Assembly (NCBI GenBank): GCA_024743095.1 | Contig: JANSXF010000004.1 | Coordinates: forward strand, 44,867 to 108,866 | Length of the DNA: 64,000 nucleotides | Source: Flavobacteriaceae bacterium | GTDB lineage: Bacteria; Bacteroidota; Bacteroidia; Flavobacteriales; Flavobacteriaceae | Direction of reading: 5' to 3' | Shown here: positions 17,538 to 27,306 of the stretch, in pieces | Layout: the number at the start of each line of letters is the position of its first letter | Position numbering within the stretch: position 1 is the stretch's first letter | The notes under the pieces: generated by a model | Told to the model about the DNA's origin: nothing | Database searches by the model: none | Seen by the model: only the letters and a program-made list of their open reading frames with translations | Position numbers and translations under genes: made by a program

Positions 17538-19727
17538 ATGATCAACCAAACCAACCCCACCTCCATTTTCATGGCATTGGCCATGTTCCTTTGCGTGTTT
17601 TTACATGCCCAAAAGAAAAATGCAGATTTCAAGATCCATCTGTTTCATACTGGCGAAACCTTTACCATTGACGGCATTGGCAAGGAGGAGGCTTGGCAAA
17701 AAGCGGAACCAGCAAACGACTTTTTCATGGTTTTACCAATGGATGACCGCAAGGCCACACAACCTTCCGAGGTTAAAATGGCTTACGATGACAAACAACT
17801 TTATCTGTTGGCTACCTTTTTTAAGACTCCTGGCAACACCTATGTAGTAGAATCTCTCCGAAGAGATTTTTCCTTTAATGGCAACGATAATTTTTTGCTC
17901 TTCATGGACCCGTTCAACAACCAGACCACAGGATTTAGTTTTGGGGCGAACGCCTATGGTGCACAATGGGATGGGACCATGTCCAACGGTGGAAGTATCG
18001 ACCTAAATTGGGACAGCAAATGGGTTTCACAAATTCAAAATCATAAAGACAAGTGGGTCGTGGAAATGGCCATTCCCTTTAAATCCATCCGATACGAAAA
18101 GGATGTGACCCAATGGGGCGTGAACTTTTCCCGATTGGATTTGAGCACCAACGAAAAATCGAGCTGGACCCCCATTCCCAGGCAGTTCCCAACGGCATCT
18201 TTGGCCTATACCGGTACCATGGTCTGGGATAGCCCACCTCCAAAACAGGGACTCAATTATTCCATAATCCCCTATGTATTGGGCACTGTTGGCAGTTCGA
18301 GCATAGATAACATCACCTATGACAACGAATTTAAAGTTGGTGGTGATGTAAAACTGGGGCTCACCTCATCTTTAAATCTAGATTTGACCATCAATCCGGA
18401 CTTTTCACAGGTAGAAGCGGACCGTCAAGTAGCTAATTTGAACCGATTTGAGCTCTTCTTCCCCGAAAGGCGTCAGTTCTTTCTGGAAAATGCCGACCTT
18501 TTCGCCAGTTTTGGTTATGATGAGATACGTCCCTTCTTTTCACGAAGAATAGGATTGGGCGTGCCCATAATTGCCGGGGCAAGGGTAAGTGGCAACATCA
18601 ACCGAAACCTTCGTTTGGGCATGATGGACATGCAGACCGACAAAATGGACCAAACGGGACTGCCCGGTCAAAACTTTGCTGTGCTTTCGTTGCAACAAAA
18701 AGTATTTTCACGCTCCAATATTGGCTTAATGTTCGTGAACAAGGAATCTTTGGATTATAATTCGTTGGCCGATAGTCTTCAAACACAACACACGAAATTC
18801 AATAGGAACCTTGGACTGGAATATAATCTGGCCTCTGCGGACAACAAGTACAATGGAAAGGTATTTATGCTCCAATCTTTTGGTCCTGACCCATCCTATA
18901 CTGGTATTGCGCAAGGCGCTCATCTAGCCTTCAACAGCCGCAAATGGAACTGGCGGGTTCAACAAGAATATATATCGGACGACTTTACCTCCGAGGTGGG
19001 TTTTGTTCCACGCAAGAATTACATCAAACTCGAAGGTTCCGTTGGCCATTTATTTTTACCGGCCAGTGAAACCGTAGTGAGTCATGGGCCCCAATACACC
19101 GGTTTCTATTATTTTGACCCTAACATGAATTCCACAGATTATGTCTCCATTCTGGGGTATGCGGTAAACTTTATGGACCGTAGTTCGTTAGGTGTCGATG
19201 TTTTTAATGAATACGTACAGCTATTGGCCCCTTTCGACCCCACCAACACAAACAAGGAGGAATTGGCAACCGGTACCCGACACCACTGGAACGGGGTATA
19301 CCTCTCTTATAATTCGCGTCCCAAAAATCTGTTCACCTATAATCTGACCACCCGATTGGGCCGCTATTTTTCTGGGGGATACCGAACCAACCTGAATGCC
19401 GAACTGGGATATCGTTTTCAGCCCTACGTGAGTTTGGGCGCTGTCCTTAGCTATAACAATCTTGATTTGCCCGAACCATGGTATACCACCGATTTTTGGC
19501 TTGTGGGCACCGAAGCGGACATCACTTTTACCAATAAATTGTTTTGGAACACCCTTTTCCAATACAATGAACAGATCAATAATTTTGGCATCAACTCCCG
19601 ATTGCAATGGCGCTATTCTCCCGCTTCGGATTTGTTTTTGGTCTTCAACAACAATGAACAACTATCGCCACTTGAAGGAAATTTATGGTCGTTGACGCTC
19701 AAATTCACCTATTGGTTTAACCGGTGA
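17538..19727 (+). CDS. DUF5916 outer-membrane protein with N-terminal CBM9-like domain
   Basis: A 729-residue exported protein. A signal peptide (residues 1 to about 25, ending FLHAQ) is followed by a carbohydrate-binding family 9-like beta-sandwich (about 35-200: IDGIGKEEAWQKAEP, then VKMAYDDKQLYLLATF). The DUF5916 part follows, with its hallmark DFSQVEADRQVANLNRFELF then PERRQFFLENADLF, and alternating strands to the C-terminus that look like a membrane beta-barrel. These proteins are frequent in Bacteroidota, but their role is not established; ligand binding at the surface is likely. It stands alone, with a hairpin overlapping its stop codon. Confidence 0.82.
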   Translation: MINQTNPTSIFMALAMFLCVFLHAQKKNADFKIHLFHTGETFTIDGIGKEEAWQKAEPANDFFMVLPMDDRKATQPSEVKMAYDDKQLYLLATFFKTPGNTYVVESLRRDFSFNGNDNFLLFMDPFNNQTTGFSFGANAYGAQWDGTMSNGGSIDLNWDSKWVSQIQNHKDKWVVEMAIPFKSIRYEKDVTQWGVNFSRLDLSTNEKSSWTPIPRQFPTASLAYTGTMVWDSPPPKQGLNYSIIPYVLGTVGSSSIDNITYDNEFKVGGDVKLGLTSSLNLDLTINPDFSQVEADRQVANLNRFELFFPERRQFFLENADLFASFGYDEIRPFFSRRIGLGVPIIAGARVSGNINRNLRLGMMDMQTDKMDQTGLPGQNFAVLSLQQKVFSRSNIGLMFVNKESLDYNSLADSLQTQHTKFNRNLGLEYNLASADNKYNGKVFMLQSFGPDPSYTGIAQGAHLAFNSRKWNWRVQQEYISDDFTSEVGFVPRKNYIKLEGSVGHLFLPASETVVSHGPQYTGFYYFDPNMNSTDYVSILGYAVNFMDRSSLGVDVFNEYVQLLAPFDPTNTNKEELATGTRHHWNGVYLSYNSRPKNLFTYNLTTRLGRYFSGGYRTNLNAELGYRFQPYVSLGAVLSYNNLDLPEPWYTTDFWLVGTEADITFTNKLFWNTLFQYNEQINNFGINSRLQWRYSPASDLFLVFNNNEQLSPLEGNLWSLTLKFTYWFNR

Positions 19728-19751
19728 TAAAGGACAGGTCCTATCGACCGG
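19721..19751 (+). other. Hairpin at the stop codon of the DUF5916 gene
   Basis: CCGGTGATA (19721-19729) pairs with TATCGACCGG (19742-19751) with one bulged base, and AGGAC/GTCCT within the loop extends the fold. The TGA stop at 19725-19727 is inside the 5' arm. No T-run follows, so it is not a standard intrinsic terminator; it could protect the 3' end of the mRNA. Confidence 0.35.
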
Positions 19752-19890
19752 CAAAATGTATATTTGAACTAAATCTTTTCCAATGTTTTATAGTTAATTG
19801 GTGTTTTATAACTCGCATAAAAACTAACATGAAAAAGCTTTCTTTTTTACTTTGCAGTTTTATCCATAAGTTTCAAATCCTTATTTGGAA

Positions 19891-20733
19891 CTACCTTATA
19901 TTCTTCAAATTGATGACCTCCTGCTCGGTCAAGTGCCTCCAGTGTCCACGTGGCAGATCCTTTTTGGTCAATCCAGCAAAGACCACACGATCAAGTTTGG
20001 CAACGTTATAGCCCAAATGCTCAAAAATTCGGCGTACAATTCGGTTTCTCCCACTATGGATTTCTACCCCGACCTCGCGCTTTGGTGCACCTTGGATGTA
20101 ACTCACACTATCTACGGTAATGGGACCATCCTCCAGTTCCAGACCTGCCTCAATTTTATGGAGGTCGCCCAGACCAAGGTTGTTATCCAAATGCACATGG
20201 TAAATTTTGCGTACGTTGTGCGTAGGGTGCGTTAGTTTTTTGGTGAGGTCGCCATCGTTGGTAAAGAGTAGCAGACCAGTGGTATTTCTATCCAATCGTC
20301 CAACGGGCAATAACCGGTTGTTCGATGCGCTCGAAATCAGTTCCATCACCGTACGGCGTCCCTTTTCATCACTTGTTGTGGTAATGAAGTTCTTGGGTTT
20401 GTTCAACAATACATACTCCTTTTTTTCCAAACTGAGTCGTTTCCCATCAAAACGGACATCATCGGAACGTTTTACCTTGTAGCCCATCTCGGTCACGGTT
20501 TTCCCGTTTACGGTAACATTTCCGGCAGCAATATAGGTATCCGCTTCCCTTCGGGAACAGATTCCTGCATTGGCAATGTAGCGGTTCAAACGAATCTCGT
20601 CCGGATTGGATGTTTTGCGAGGTGTATTCTGCTTGGGTCTTGATGAAAAATTTTTGTTGAACGGCTTTTTTCTTTCACCGCCCTTAAAGTTTTTGGAAGG
20701 CCTTTTACCCCTGTTATTGTCTGATTTCGCCAT
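19891..20733 (-). CDS. RsuA/RluB-family rRNA pseudouridine synthase
   Basis: A 280-residue enzyme that isomerises uridine to pseudouridine, probably in 23S rRNA. After a basic, Arg/Lys-rich N-terminal tail (about 45 residues) comes an S4 RNA-binding domain (IRLNRYIANAGICSRREAD) and the catalytic domain with Asp148 in GRLDRNTTGLLLF. I chose ATG 20733 because the frame's earlier Met position is a TTG and adds only six residues. It lies 60 bp downstream of the prenyltransferase on the same strand and may be co-transcribed with it. RluB and RsuA/RluE subtypes cannot be separated with confidence here. Confidence 0.88.
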   Translation of the reverse strand: MAKSDNNRGKRPSKNFKGGERKKPFNKNFSSRPKQNTPRKTSNPDEIRLNRYIANAGICSRREADTYIAAGNVTVNGKTVTEMGYKVKRSDDVRFDGKRLSLEKKEYVLLNKPKNFITTTSDEKGRRTVMELISSASNNRLLPVGRLDRNTTGLLLFTNDGDLTKKLTHPTHNVRKIYHVHLDNNLGLGDLHKIEAGLELEDGPITVDSVSYIQGAPKREVGVEIHSGRNRIVRRIFEHLGYNVAKLDRVVFAGLTKKDLPRGHWRHLTEQEVINLKNIR

Positions 20734-20793
20734 CAGTCGATTTTTTTGCAAATGTAATCTTTTTAAGTTCCAAAAAACCTATAGAACAAATAA

Positions 20794-21699
20794 TTACAAG
20801 ATCCGGTTCAGAACCACATCCACATCAATCAAGAGGATGCTAAAAACCCCGGCCACAATTATAAACTTGATGATGTTGTGCAGCCATACATAATGCATTT
20901 TACCCTCGGCTTTCCATAGCAATGCCAAGAAAAAGATCAACAGCGCCACACAGGCCATAAAATAGTAATGCATGTACCCGACATCAAAGGTTTTTATCAA
21001 TAAAAGTGCGGGAACCAAGGTAAGGCCAATCAAACAGGAAATTATGGATTTTGATACCTTGGAACCATAAATTAGGGGAATGGTCTTGTAGTTCTGCGCC
21101 ATATCACCTGCCATGTTTTCCAAATCCTTGATCATTTCGCGGGCCAAAATCAACAGAAACAAGAAAAGCGCATGCACAAAAATTACGGTCTGAAAGTTCT
21201 GGTAGTACACAAAAACTACAAAAAATGGTGCGATGGCCAAAGTGGAGGATACCAAATTACCGACAAAAGGTATACGCTTGAGCTTGTGAGAATAAATCCA
21301 AATACCAAAAATATAGGCAGAAAAAAATAAGACCGCCTTGAACGAAATATAACTTGCGGCAAAAACGGCCAAAAAGTTGAGCAGAAAATAGGTGGTCAAT
21401 TTAAAGCGCTGGCTAACCAAACGGTCCAACATACTTTTGGTGGGCTTATTGATCAAATCTTTTTCCGCATCGTAAAAATTGTTGATGATATACCCGCTGG
21501 CAATGGTAAGTGCGGAAGCGGTAACGATCAGGAACAGATTTAAATCCAGAATTACATTGCCCAAGGGAATATCGGGGGCCAATATGTAGATAGACGCCAA
21601 ATATTGCGCCAAGGTGATTACCAGGATGTTGTAACCCCTGACCACCGAAAACAGACTCAACAGCTTAAACAGCAAGAGTTTGTTTTTTCTACTAAGCAT
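20794..21699 (-). CDS. UbiA-superfamily prenyltransferase (GGGP-synthase-like)
   Basis: A 301-residue membrane enzyme with about eight to nine helices. Both Asp-rich motifs that bind Mg-prenyl diphosphate are present: NNFYDAEKD (residues 73-81) and DLENMAGD (192-199). The second lies in the form seen in geranylgeranylglycerol-phosphate geranylgeranyltransferases, the name usually given to such flavobacterial proteins. It starts 10 bp after the GHMP kinase and so shares a transcript with isoprenoid-precursor synthesis. The acceptor (glycerol phosphate, quinone head group or other) cannot be set from sequence. Confidence 0.85.
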   Translation of the reverse strand: MLSRKNKLLLFKLLSLFSVVRGYNILVITLAQYLASIYILAPDIPLGNVILDLNLFLIVTASALTIASGYIINNFYDAEKDLINKPTKSMLDRLVSQRFKLTTYFLLNFLAVFAASYISFKAVLFFSAYIFGIWIYSHKLKRIPFVGNLVSSTLAIAPFFVVFVYYQNFQTVIFVHALFLFLLILAREMIKDLENMAGDMAQNYKTIPLIYGSKVSKSIISCLIGLTLVPALLLIKTFDVGYMHYYFMACVALLIFFLALLWKAEGKMHYVWLHNIIKFIIVAGVFSILLIDVDVVLNRIL

Positions 21700-21709
21700 G
21701 GATTTGCTT

Positions 21710-22648
21710 TTAGAAGTTGTACACTACCTCCAGATTATAGCCTTTGAGTGCTTTTTTGGCCTTTTCCAGGTCTTGGGTAAATCCCAAAATATATCCGCCG
21801 CCTCCAGAACCACAAAGCTTAAGGTAATAATCGTTGGTCTCGATACCTTTTTGCCATAGTTGGTGGAACTTGGACGGGATCATGGGCTTAAAGTGGTCAA
21901 AGACCACATGCGAAAGTTGTTTTAGGTTCCCGAACAAGGATTTTACATTGCCGTTCAAAAAGTCTTCCACACACGCATCGGTATGCTTTATGAACTGGTT
22001 CTTGATCATATTTCGGAACCCTTCCTGCTTCATGTTCTCCATAAACAATTGTACCATGGGTGCGGTCTCTCCCGTCATACCACTATCCAACAAAAACACG
22101 GCTCCTTTTCCCTCTGTGTTTTGGGAAGGTATACTGGTTGATTCGATATTATCCTTGGAATTGATCAGTATCGGCAAACTCAAATAACTGTTCAAGGGAT
22201 CCAATCCGGAAGATTTACCGTGGAAGAAGGATTCCATTTTACCGAAAATCCCCTTCAATTGAAGTAGTTTTTCACGAGTAAGGTTTTCCAGTACCGTGAT
22301 TTTATCGGTAGCATAGCGGTCGTAAATTGCAGCGACCAATGCACCACTACTCCCAATTCCATAACCTTGCGGAATGGAACTGTCAAAATACATTCCATCA
22401 GCTACATCTTTTTCCAAAGCTTCAATGTTAAAAGAAACCAACCCAGGATTTTCGAGTTCAAGGTTTTTCAAGTATTCGGCAAAAGCCTTCAAACTTTTGT
22501 TGGATGCTTGGGCCATTTGGGAATCGTTTTTGTCCCTTTTGAGCGCCCCCTTAAAAAAATTATAAGGTATGGATAGTCCTTTGGAGTCTTTGATAATGCC
22601 GTACTCCCCGAACAATAATATCTTGGAATAAAATAATGGACCTTTCAT
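21710..22648 (-). CDS. GHMP kinase, mevalonate-kinase-like
   Basis: A 312-residue GHMP-superfamily kinase. The N-terminal SKILLFGEYGII, the ATP-loop GYGIGSSGALVAAIYDRY and the C-terminal GSGGGGYILGF are the three family motifs. The LLFGEYG opening matches mevalonate kinases (LFGEHA in many). It would phosphorylate mevalonate, or phosphomevalonate, in the route that ends at the decarboxylase encoded just upstream on the same strand. A terminator-like hairpin (22765-22784) lies between the two, so this gene may start a separate transcript with the prenyltransferase and pseudouridine synthase. Confidence 0.83.
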   Translation of the reverse strand: MKGPLFYSKILLFGEYGIIKDSKGLSIPYNFFKGALKRDKNDSQMAQASNKSLKAFAEYLKNLELENPGLVSFNIEALEKDVADGMYFDSSIPQGYGIGSSGALVAAIYDRYATDKITVLENLTREKLLQLKGIFGKMESFFHGKSSGLDPLNSYLSLPILINSKDNIESTSIPSQNTEGKGAVFLLDSGMTGETAPMVQLFMENMKQEGFRNMIKNQFIKHTDACVEDFLNGNVKSLFGNLKQLSHVVFDHFKPMIPSKFHQLWQKGIETNDYYLKLCGSGGGGYILGFTQDLEKAKKALKGYNLEVVYNF

Positions 22649-22764
22649 ATGATACTACTAAGATACAAACAAATTTTGTTTAATATTTGACAAACATCGA
22701 TAAACAAATCGATTTTATCCATAAAAAACTGCTCCCGTCCGCCTAAAATCTTGGCAAATAACGT

Positions 22765-22784
22765 AAAAAAACAGCTTAGCTGTT
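22765..22784 (-). terminator. Intrinsic terminator after diphosphomevalonate decarboxylase
   Basis: Read on the minus strand, AACAGC-TAA-GCTGTT is followed by a run of T (plus-strand A 22765-22771). It begins 6 bp after the mvaD stop codon, and would separate mvaD from the GHMP kinase transcript. Confidence 0.7.
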
Positions 22785-22789
22785 CATTT

Positions 22790-23875
22790 TTAAGTGTTTA
22801 TTTTGATAGCTCCCTCGCCTACTTGGTCGTGGATATACTGGCCGTTTTCGCAATGTTCGGCCAATTCATCCTCTATAAAATTCAATACTTTTTTCTTAAC
22901 GGAGGAGGGATACAACAAATGTACATTGGCGCCTGCATCCAATGTAAAACAAACTGGGGTTTTGGTCTCTTTGCGGTATGCCCAAATCTTATTGATGATT
23001 TCCAAGGTATCCGGTTTCATCAATATAAAATAGGGCATACTGGTCATCATCATAGCGTGCAGGGTCAGTGCCTCGCTTTCCACTAGTTTGATGAATTCCC
23101 CCAAATCGCCACTTGCCAAAACAGGTTTTAGCTTGTCCAGATGGTCAAATGCCTGTTGAAATCTATTCTTGGCATACGGGTGAGCGTGCATCAATTGATG
23201 GCCGACCGTGCTACTTACTTGCTTTTGCCCCTTGTGCACCAACAAGATGGTATCGCAATAGCTCCTAAAAACAGGATTCACCTCGAACGGGTATTCGATT
23301 CCGTATGCATCGGAACTTTCTGGAATGTTGCCGTGCTTCCCCCATTGAACCAGATTTCCCTTAATACTTCGGCAAGCACTTCCAGAACCCAAACGGGCCA
23401 AGTACGAAGCTTTGGTAAAAAAGGACGCTTGATCCATGGCAGGGTCCAGTTGCCTTTCGATATCCATCAAGCATAAAGACAGTGCTGCCATGCCGCTCGC
23501 CGACGAAGCAATTCCACTGCTATGCGGGAAGGAATTTGAGGTTTCTATCGTAAAGTGATATTCCTTCAAAAAAGGAAGATACATCTCAATTCGCTCCAAA
23601 AAAGTATAGATCTTTGGTTTAAAATCGGCCTTGGGATTTCCCTCAAAAAATAAATCAAAGGAAAAACCCTCCTTGTTGTCCCTTTTCTCAAAAGAAACGG
23701 AAGTTCTCGTTGCACAAACATCCAATGTCAAGCTAATGGATGGGTTGGCGGGCATTTGAACGGGACGCTTTCCCCAATATTTCACAAGGGCAATATTGCT
23801 TGGTGCTTTCCAGGTGGCCTTGCCTTTCTCGGGCGAGTTTTGATAGTCTCCAGGCAAAAAATCATTTTCCGTCAT
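22790..23875 (-). CDS. mvaD: Diphosphomevalonate decarboxylase
   Basis: ATP-dependent decarboxylation of mevalonate 5-diphosphate to isopentenyl diphosphate, the committed end of the mevalonate route. The family opening NIALVKYWGKRP, the SSGIASSASGMAAL phosphate loop, the GSGSACRSIKG motif and the catalytic Asp313 in DAGANVHLLYP are all present. Its 361 residues suit the family. It is followed by an intrinsic terminator and faces tspO across a 94-bp divergent gap. Together with the GHMP kinase it shows that this organism makes isoprenoids by the mevalonate pathway. Confidence 0.92.
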   Translation of the reverse strand: MTENDFLPGDYQNSPEKGKATWKAPSNIALVKYWGKRPVQMPANPSISLTLDVCATRTSVSFEKRDNKEGFSFDLFFEGNPKADFKPKIYTFLERIEMYLPFLKEYHFTIETSNSFPHSSGIASSASGMAALSLCLMDIERQLDPAMDQASFFTKASYLARLGSGSACRSIKGNLVQWGKHGNIPESSDAYGIEYPFEVNPVFRSYCDTILLVHKGQKQVSSTVGHQLMHAHPYAKNRFQQAFDHLDKLKPVLASGDLGEFIKLVESEALTLHAMMMTSMPYFILMKPDTLEIINKIWAYRKETKTPVCFTLDAGANVHLLYPSSVKKKVLNFIEDELAEHCENGQYIHDQVGEGAIKINT

Positions 23876-23969
23876 GGGGAATGGATTATTTCAACAAATA
23901 TAAGCAGCGACAAACTTACTGGAAATTGGATGCAAATAAATGCTTATTTTAGTCGAAGTTGCGCCAACC

Positions 23970-24446
23970 ATGAAAAAAAGAATTGTTTACATAGCCCTGA
24001 GCGTTTTGGTCTGCCTTGCCATTGGTTTTTTGGCAAGCATTGCTACCCAAAGCTCTGTAAATGATTGGTACCTCACCCTGAACAAGCCTTCGTTTACGCC
24101 TCCAAATTATCTTTTTGCCCCGGTGTGGACCGCATTATATATTATGATGGGGGTGGCTGCGGGCATTGTTTGGTCCAAAGGATATCACCATATTTGGGTG
24201 AAGACGGCATTGTACCACTTTGTATTTCAATTATTGCTCAATGCCTTATGGAGCATTGTTTTTTTTGGGCTCAAAAATCCAGTGGGGGGAATGATCGTGA
24301 TCTTGGCCTTGTTAACGATGATCATACTTACCATAAAATGGTTTAAGGTCATCAGTAAAACGGCTGCAATATTAATGGTTCCTTATCTACTTTGGGTTGG
24401 ATTTGCTGCAGCACTCAACTATAAAATTTGGGAGCTCAACGCTTAG
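23970..24446 (+). CDS. tspO: TspO/MBR family membrane protein
   Basis: A 158-residue protein with five predicted membrane helices. The family segment YLTLNKPSFTPPNYLFAPVW, the following ALYIMMGVAAGIVW and the central HFVFQLLLNALWSIVFFGL are characteristic. TspO binds porphyrins and sterol-like ligands and has been linked to stress responses. ATG 23970 is preferred over the frame's earlier start at 23940, because it gives the normal MKKR membrane entry. It is divergent from mvaD, and its stop overlaps that of the convergent DUF1697 gene. Confidence 0.9.
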   Translation: MKKRIVYIALSVLVCLAIGFLASIATQSSVNDWYLTLNKPSFTPPNYLFAPVWTALYIMMGVAAGIVWSKGYHHIWVKTALYHFVFQLLLNALWSIVFFGLKNPVGGMIVILALLTMIILTIKWFKVISKTAAILMVPYLLWVGFAAALNYKIWELNA

Positions 24447-24982
24447 GAAGATACCATTTCCAGTAATTTCAACATCGTTTTATGATTTCGGGTCGTGGCC
24501 TCGACTTTGAGTTTGTTCTCAAGAAGGTTATTATTGAGTTTTGCCTTTCCATAGCCATTTTTGCACAATAGATATACGCAGCGTTTGGTAATATGGAACC
24601 CTTCATTTTCGAACTGAAGCTGATTGAACTTTTCCACCAATTCCGCTTTGGGAGGACTTTTTAGCAAAACATAATATAGCTTGGTTTCCTCCGCTTGTTT
24701 CAAATACGGATTGGCTTTCAAAATTGATTTGATGTCTTCTTGCCGAAGGACCAAGGTCGGCACATCAAATCCGAAATGGTCATCAATGGTTTTTATTATT
24801 TTTTTCTGAAGTTTATTCTTGTCCGTCTGGTCACTATCAAAAACAATATTACCGCTTTGGATGTAGGTTTTCACGTCTTTTAGACCGTTTTCCTGCAAAA
24901 TCTGCTTCAAATCCGCCATTTTTATCTTTTTTTGACCACTTACGTTGATTCCCCTCAATAAAGCTATATATGTATTCCCCAT
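24443..24982 (-). CDS. DUF1697 protein
   Basis: A 179-residue cytoplasmic protein. The opening NTYIALLRGINVSGQKKIKM is the DUF1697 signature, followed by MADLKQILQENGLKDVKTY and IQSGNIVF. The start is ATG 24982; the longer open frame upstream (to 25207) runs antisense into glpK and has no family similarity. Its function is not established. The stop codon overlaps that of tspO (convergent), and glpK begins 60 bp away on the other strand. Confidence 0.87.
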   Translation of the reverse strand: MGNTYIALLRGINVSGQKKIKMADLKQILQENGLKDVKTYIQSGNIVFDSDQTDKNKLQKKIIKTIDDHFGFDVPTLVLRQEDIKSILKANPYLKQAEETKLYYVLLKSPPKAELVEKFNQLQFENEGFHITKRCVYLLCKNGYGKAKLNNNLLENKLKVEATTRNHKTMLKLLEMVSS

Positions 24983-25042
24983 ACTATTGGATTCCAAACC
25001 CGGATTAATTTTAGTAAATTCAAACGCGCTTAAATTAACAAA

Positions 25043-26539
25043 ATGAATCAATATATCCTTGCCTTGGACCAAGGCACCACCAGTTCCCGTGCCGTGGTCT
25101 TTGACAAAAAGGGAACCATTATTTCCGTAGCACAAAAAGAATTCACACAAATATTTCCGAAACCTGGATGGGTGGAACACGACCCCGATGAGATTTGGTC
25201 CACCCAAGCTGGAATGGCCGCAGAAGCCGTCAGCAAAAAAGGATTAAAGGCATCTCAAATGGCCGCTATCGGCATTACCAACCAGCGGGAAACTGTTGTG
25301 GTGTGGGACAGAAACACGAGCGAGCCGGTTTACAATGCCATAGTTTGGCAAGATAAACGTACGGCAGATTATTGTGATCAGTTGAAAAAAGAAGGTAAAT
25401 CCGATTTGATTCGAGAAAAAACCGGTCTGGTCATCGATTCCTATTTCTCCGGAACCAAGGTAAAATGGATTCTGGATAATGTAGATGGGGCAAGAGAAAA
25501 AGCGGAAGCCGGTGATTTAATCATGGGAACCATAGATTCATGGCTTATTTGGAAAATGACCGATGGCGGGCTTCACATAACGGATGTGACCAATGCTTGC
25601 CGATCCATGCTGTTCAATATCAATACCATGGATTGGGACGATGAGCTTTTGGAGTTGCTGACGATCCCCAAAAGTATGCTCCCCGAAGTGAAGCAATCCA
25701 GCGAAGTCTATGGAAAAACAACACCTAATTTATTTGCCACGCCAATTCCGATCGCGGGGATTGCAGGGGACCAGCAAGCCGCCTTGTTCGGACAAATGTG
25801 CACCAAAAAGGGCATGGTAAAAAACACTTATGGCACCGGTTGTTTTATGTTGATGAACATTGGGGAAAAACCAATTGTTTCCGACAACAACCTACTTACC
25901 ACCGTTGCATGGAAAATTAATGGACAAACCAACTACGCGCTAGAGGGAAGCATTTTTATTGCCGGTGCGGTGGTGCAATGGCTGCGGGACAGCCTGAATA
26001 TCATTAAAACCTCTTCGGAAGTGGAAAAACTTGCCAGTTCGGTGGACCATACCGAAGGGGTTGTTTTTGTTCCCGCCTTCGCAGGATTGGGAGCCCCGCA
26101 CTGGAACCAAAAGGCCCAGGGAACCATATTCGGACTTACCCGGGGAAGTACCGATGCCCATATTGCAAGAGCCGCGTTGGAATCGATTGCCTACCAGACC
26201 ATGGATATCCTCAAAGCAATGGAGGCAGATTCTGGTATTTCCATAAAAGAATTACGGGTTGATGGCGGAGCCACCGTAAACGATATGCTTATGCAGTTTC
26301 AGGCCGATGTATTGAACACCGTTACCGTACGGCCCAAAATTGTGGAAACCACTGTAATGGGTGCAGCCTATTTGGCTGGATTGGCCGTTGGTTATTGGGA
26401 AAGCCCAGAAGAAATACAGGATATTTGGCAGACCGATGTACATTTTAAACCGACAGATCAGCGTGAAGCCATTGAGCAGGGCATCAAAGGTTGGTACAAG
26501 GCCATAAAAGCGTTGGAGTTCTGGACGGAGAACCCTTGA
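25043..26539 (+). CDS. glpK: Glycerol kinase
   Basis: Phosphorylates glycerol to glycerol 3-phosphate, the entry to glycerol catabolism. The FGGY-kinase opening [15 protein letters not shown] (residues about 5-19), the [10 protein letters not shown] glycerol-binding segment and [11 protein letters not shown] are present, along with the C-terminal [14 protein letters not shown] and [15 protein letters not shown] motifs. At 498 residues it has full length. The start ATG 25043 is 60 bp from the divergent DUF1697 gene. The glycerol facilitator follows after 35 bp, so the two likely share a transcript. Confidence 0.96.
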   Translation: MNQYILALDQGTTSSRAVVFDKKGTIISVAQKEFTQIFPKPGWVEHDPDEIWSTQAGMAAEAVSKKGLKASQMAAIGITNQRETVVVWDRNTSEPVYNAIVWQDKRTADYCDQLKKEGKSDLIREKTGLVIDSYFSGTKVKWILDNVDGAREKAEAGDLIMGTIDSWLIWKMTDGGLHITDVTNACRSMLFNINTMDWDDELLELLTIPKSMLPEVKQSSEVYGKTTPNLFATPIPIAGIAGDQQAALFGQMCTKKGMVKNTYGTGCFMLMNIGEKPIVSDNNLLTTVAWKINGQTNYALEGSIFIAGAVVQWLRDSLNIIKTSSEVEKLASSVDHTEGVVFVPAFAGLGAPHWNQKAQGTIFGLTRGSTDAHIARAALESIAYQTMDILKAMEADSGISIKELRVDGGATVNDMLMQFQADVLNTVTVRPKIVETTVMGAAYLAGLAVGYWESPEEIQDIWQTDVHFKPTDQREAIEQGIKGWYKAIKALEFWTENP

Positions 26540-26574
26540 TTTTTAAATAAGATAAACCCTAACATTTCCTTTAT

Positions 26575-27303
26575 ATGACTCCTTTTGTATCTGAAATTGT
26601 AGGTACTTTTTTGTTGATGGTACTCGGATGTGGCGTTAATGCCAACGTATCCCTTCAAAAAACCTACGGAAACGGCTCCGGCTGGATCGTGATTACCACA
26701 GGCTGGGCTTTTGCCGTGTATACCGGCGTTGTGGTTGCAGGCCCGTATAGCGGTGCACACATAAATCCTGCGGTAAGCATTGGATTGGCCGTTGCGGGCG
26801 AATTCCCTTGGAGCGATGTCCCAAGTTATATTTTGGCCCAATTTATTGGCGCGATGTTCGCTGCATTTTGCATTTGGCTGGTAAACAAAGAGCATTTTGA
26901 TGCTACCCAGGACGGCGGCACCAAACGAGGAGTATTCTGCACCGCACCGGCCATTCCAAATACATTGACAAACCTATTTTCCGAGATTTTGGGCACGTTT
27001 GTTCTGGTTTTTGCCGTACTTTATTTTACCGATGCCGTACTATCCACCGACGATACCATTATCGGCTTGGGCTCGTTAGGGGCTTTGCCGGTTTCCTTGA
27101 TCGTATGGGGCATAGGCCTCTCCTTGGGAGGTACCACCGGGTATGCCATTAACCCTGCAAGGGATCTGGGCCCACGAATCGTTCATGCACTATTGCCTTT
27201 AAAGAATAAGGGGGGCAACGGCTGGGGCTATGCCTGGGTTCCAGTTGTTGGACCTATTTTGGGCGCATCCATAGCCGCTTTGATCGCTTTGGCCTTGCAA
27301 TAA
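26575..27303 (+). CDS. glpF: Glycerol facilitator (MIP family)
   Basis: A six-helix membrane channel of 242 residues for passive glycerol uptake. Both half-helix motifs are present, SGAHINPAVS and GYAINPARDLGPR; the Asp after the second NPAR is the mark of aquaglyceroporins as opposed to water-only channels. It lies 35 bp behind glpK, the standard pairing in which the kinase traps the glycerol that enters. It ends 3 bp before the stop of the convergent flavoprotein gene. Confidence 0.93.
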   Translation: MTPFVSEIVGTFLLMVLGCGVNANVSLQKTYGNGSGWIVITTGWAFAVYTGVVVAGPYSGAHINPAVSIGLAVAGEFPWSDVPSYILAQFIGAMFAAFCIWLVNKEHFDATQDGGTKRGVFCTAPAIPNTLTNLFSEILGTFVLVFAVLYFTDAVLSTDDTIIGLGSLGALPVSLIVWGIGLSLGGTTGYAINPARDLGPRIVHALLPLKNKGGNGWGYAWVPVVGPILGASIAALIALALQ

Positions 27304-27306
27304 TCT

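Noticed and set aside
19830..20011. Plus-strand frame with a signal-like start (MKKLSFLLCS) at 19830
   Set aside because: It runs antisense into the 3' end of the pseudouridine synthase and looks like a non-coding shadow after the first few residues.
24983..25207. Extension of the DUF1697 frame upstream of its family start
   Set aside because: It is antisense to glpK and lacks similarity to the family; the Met at 24982 starts the DUF1697 signature.
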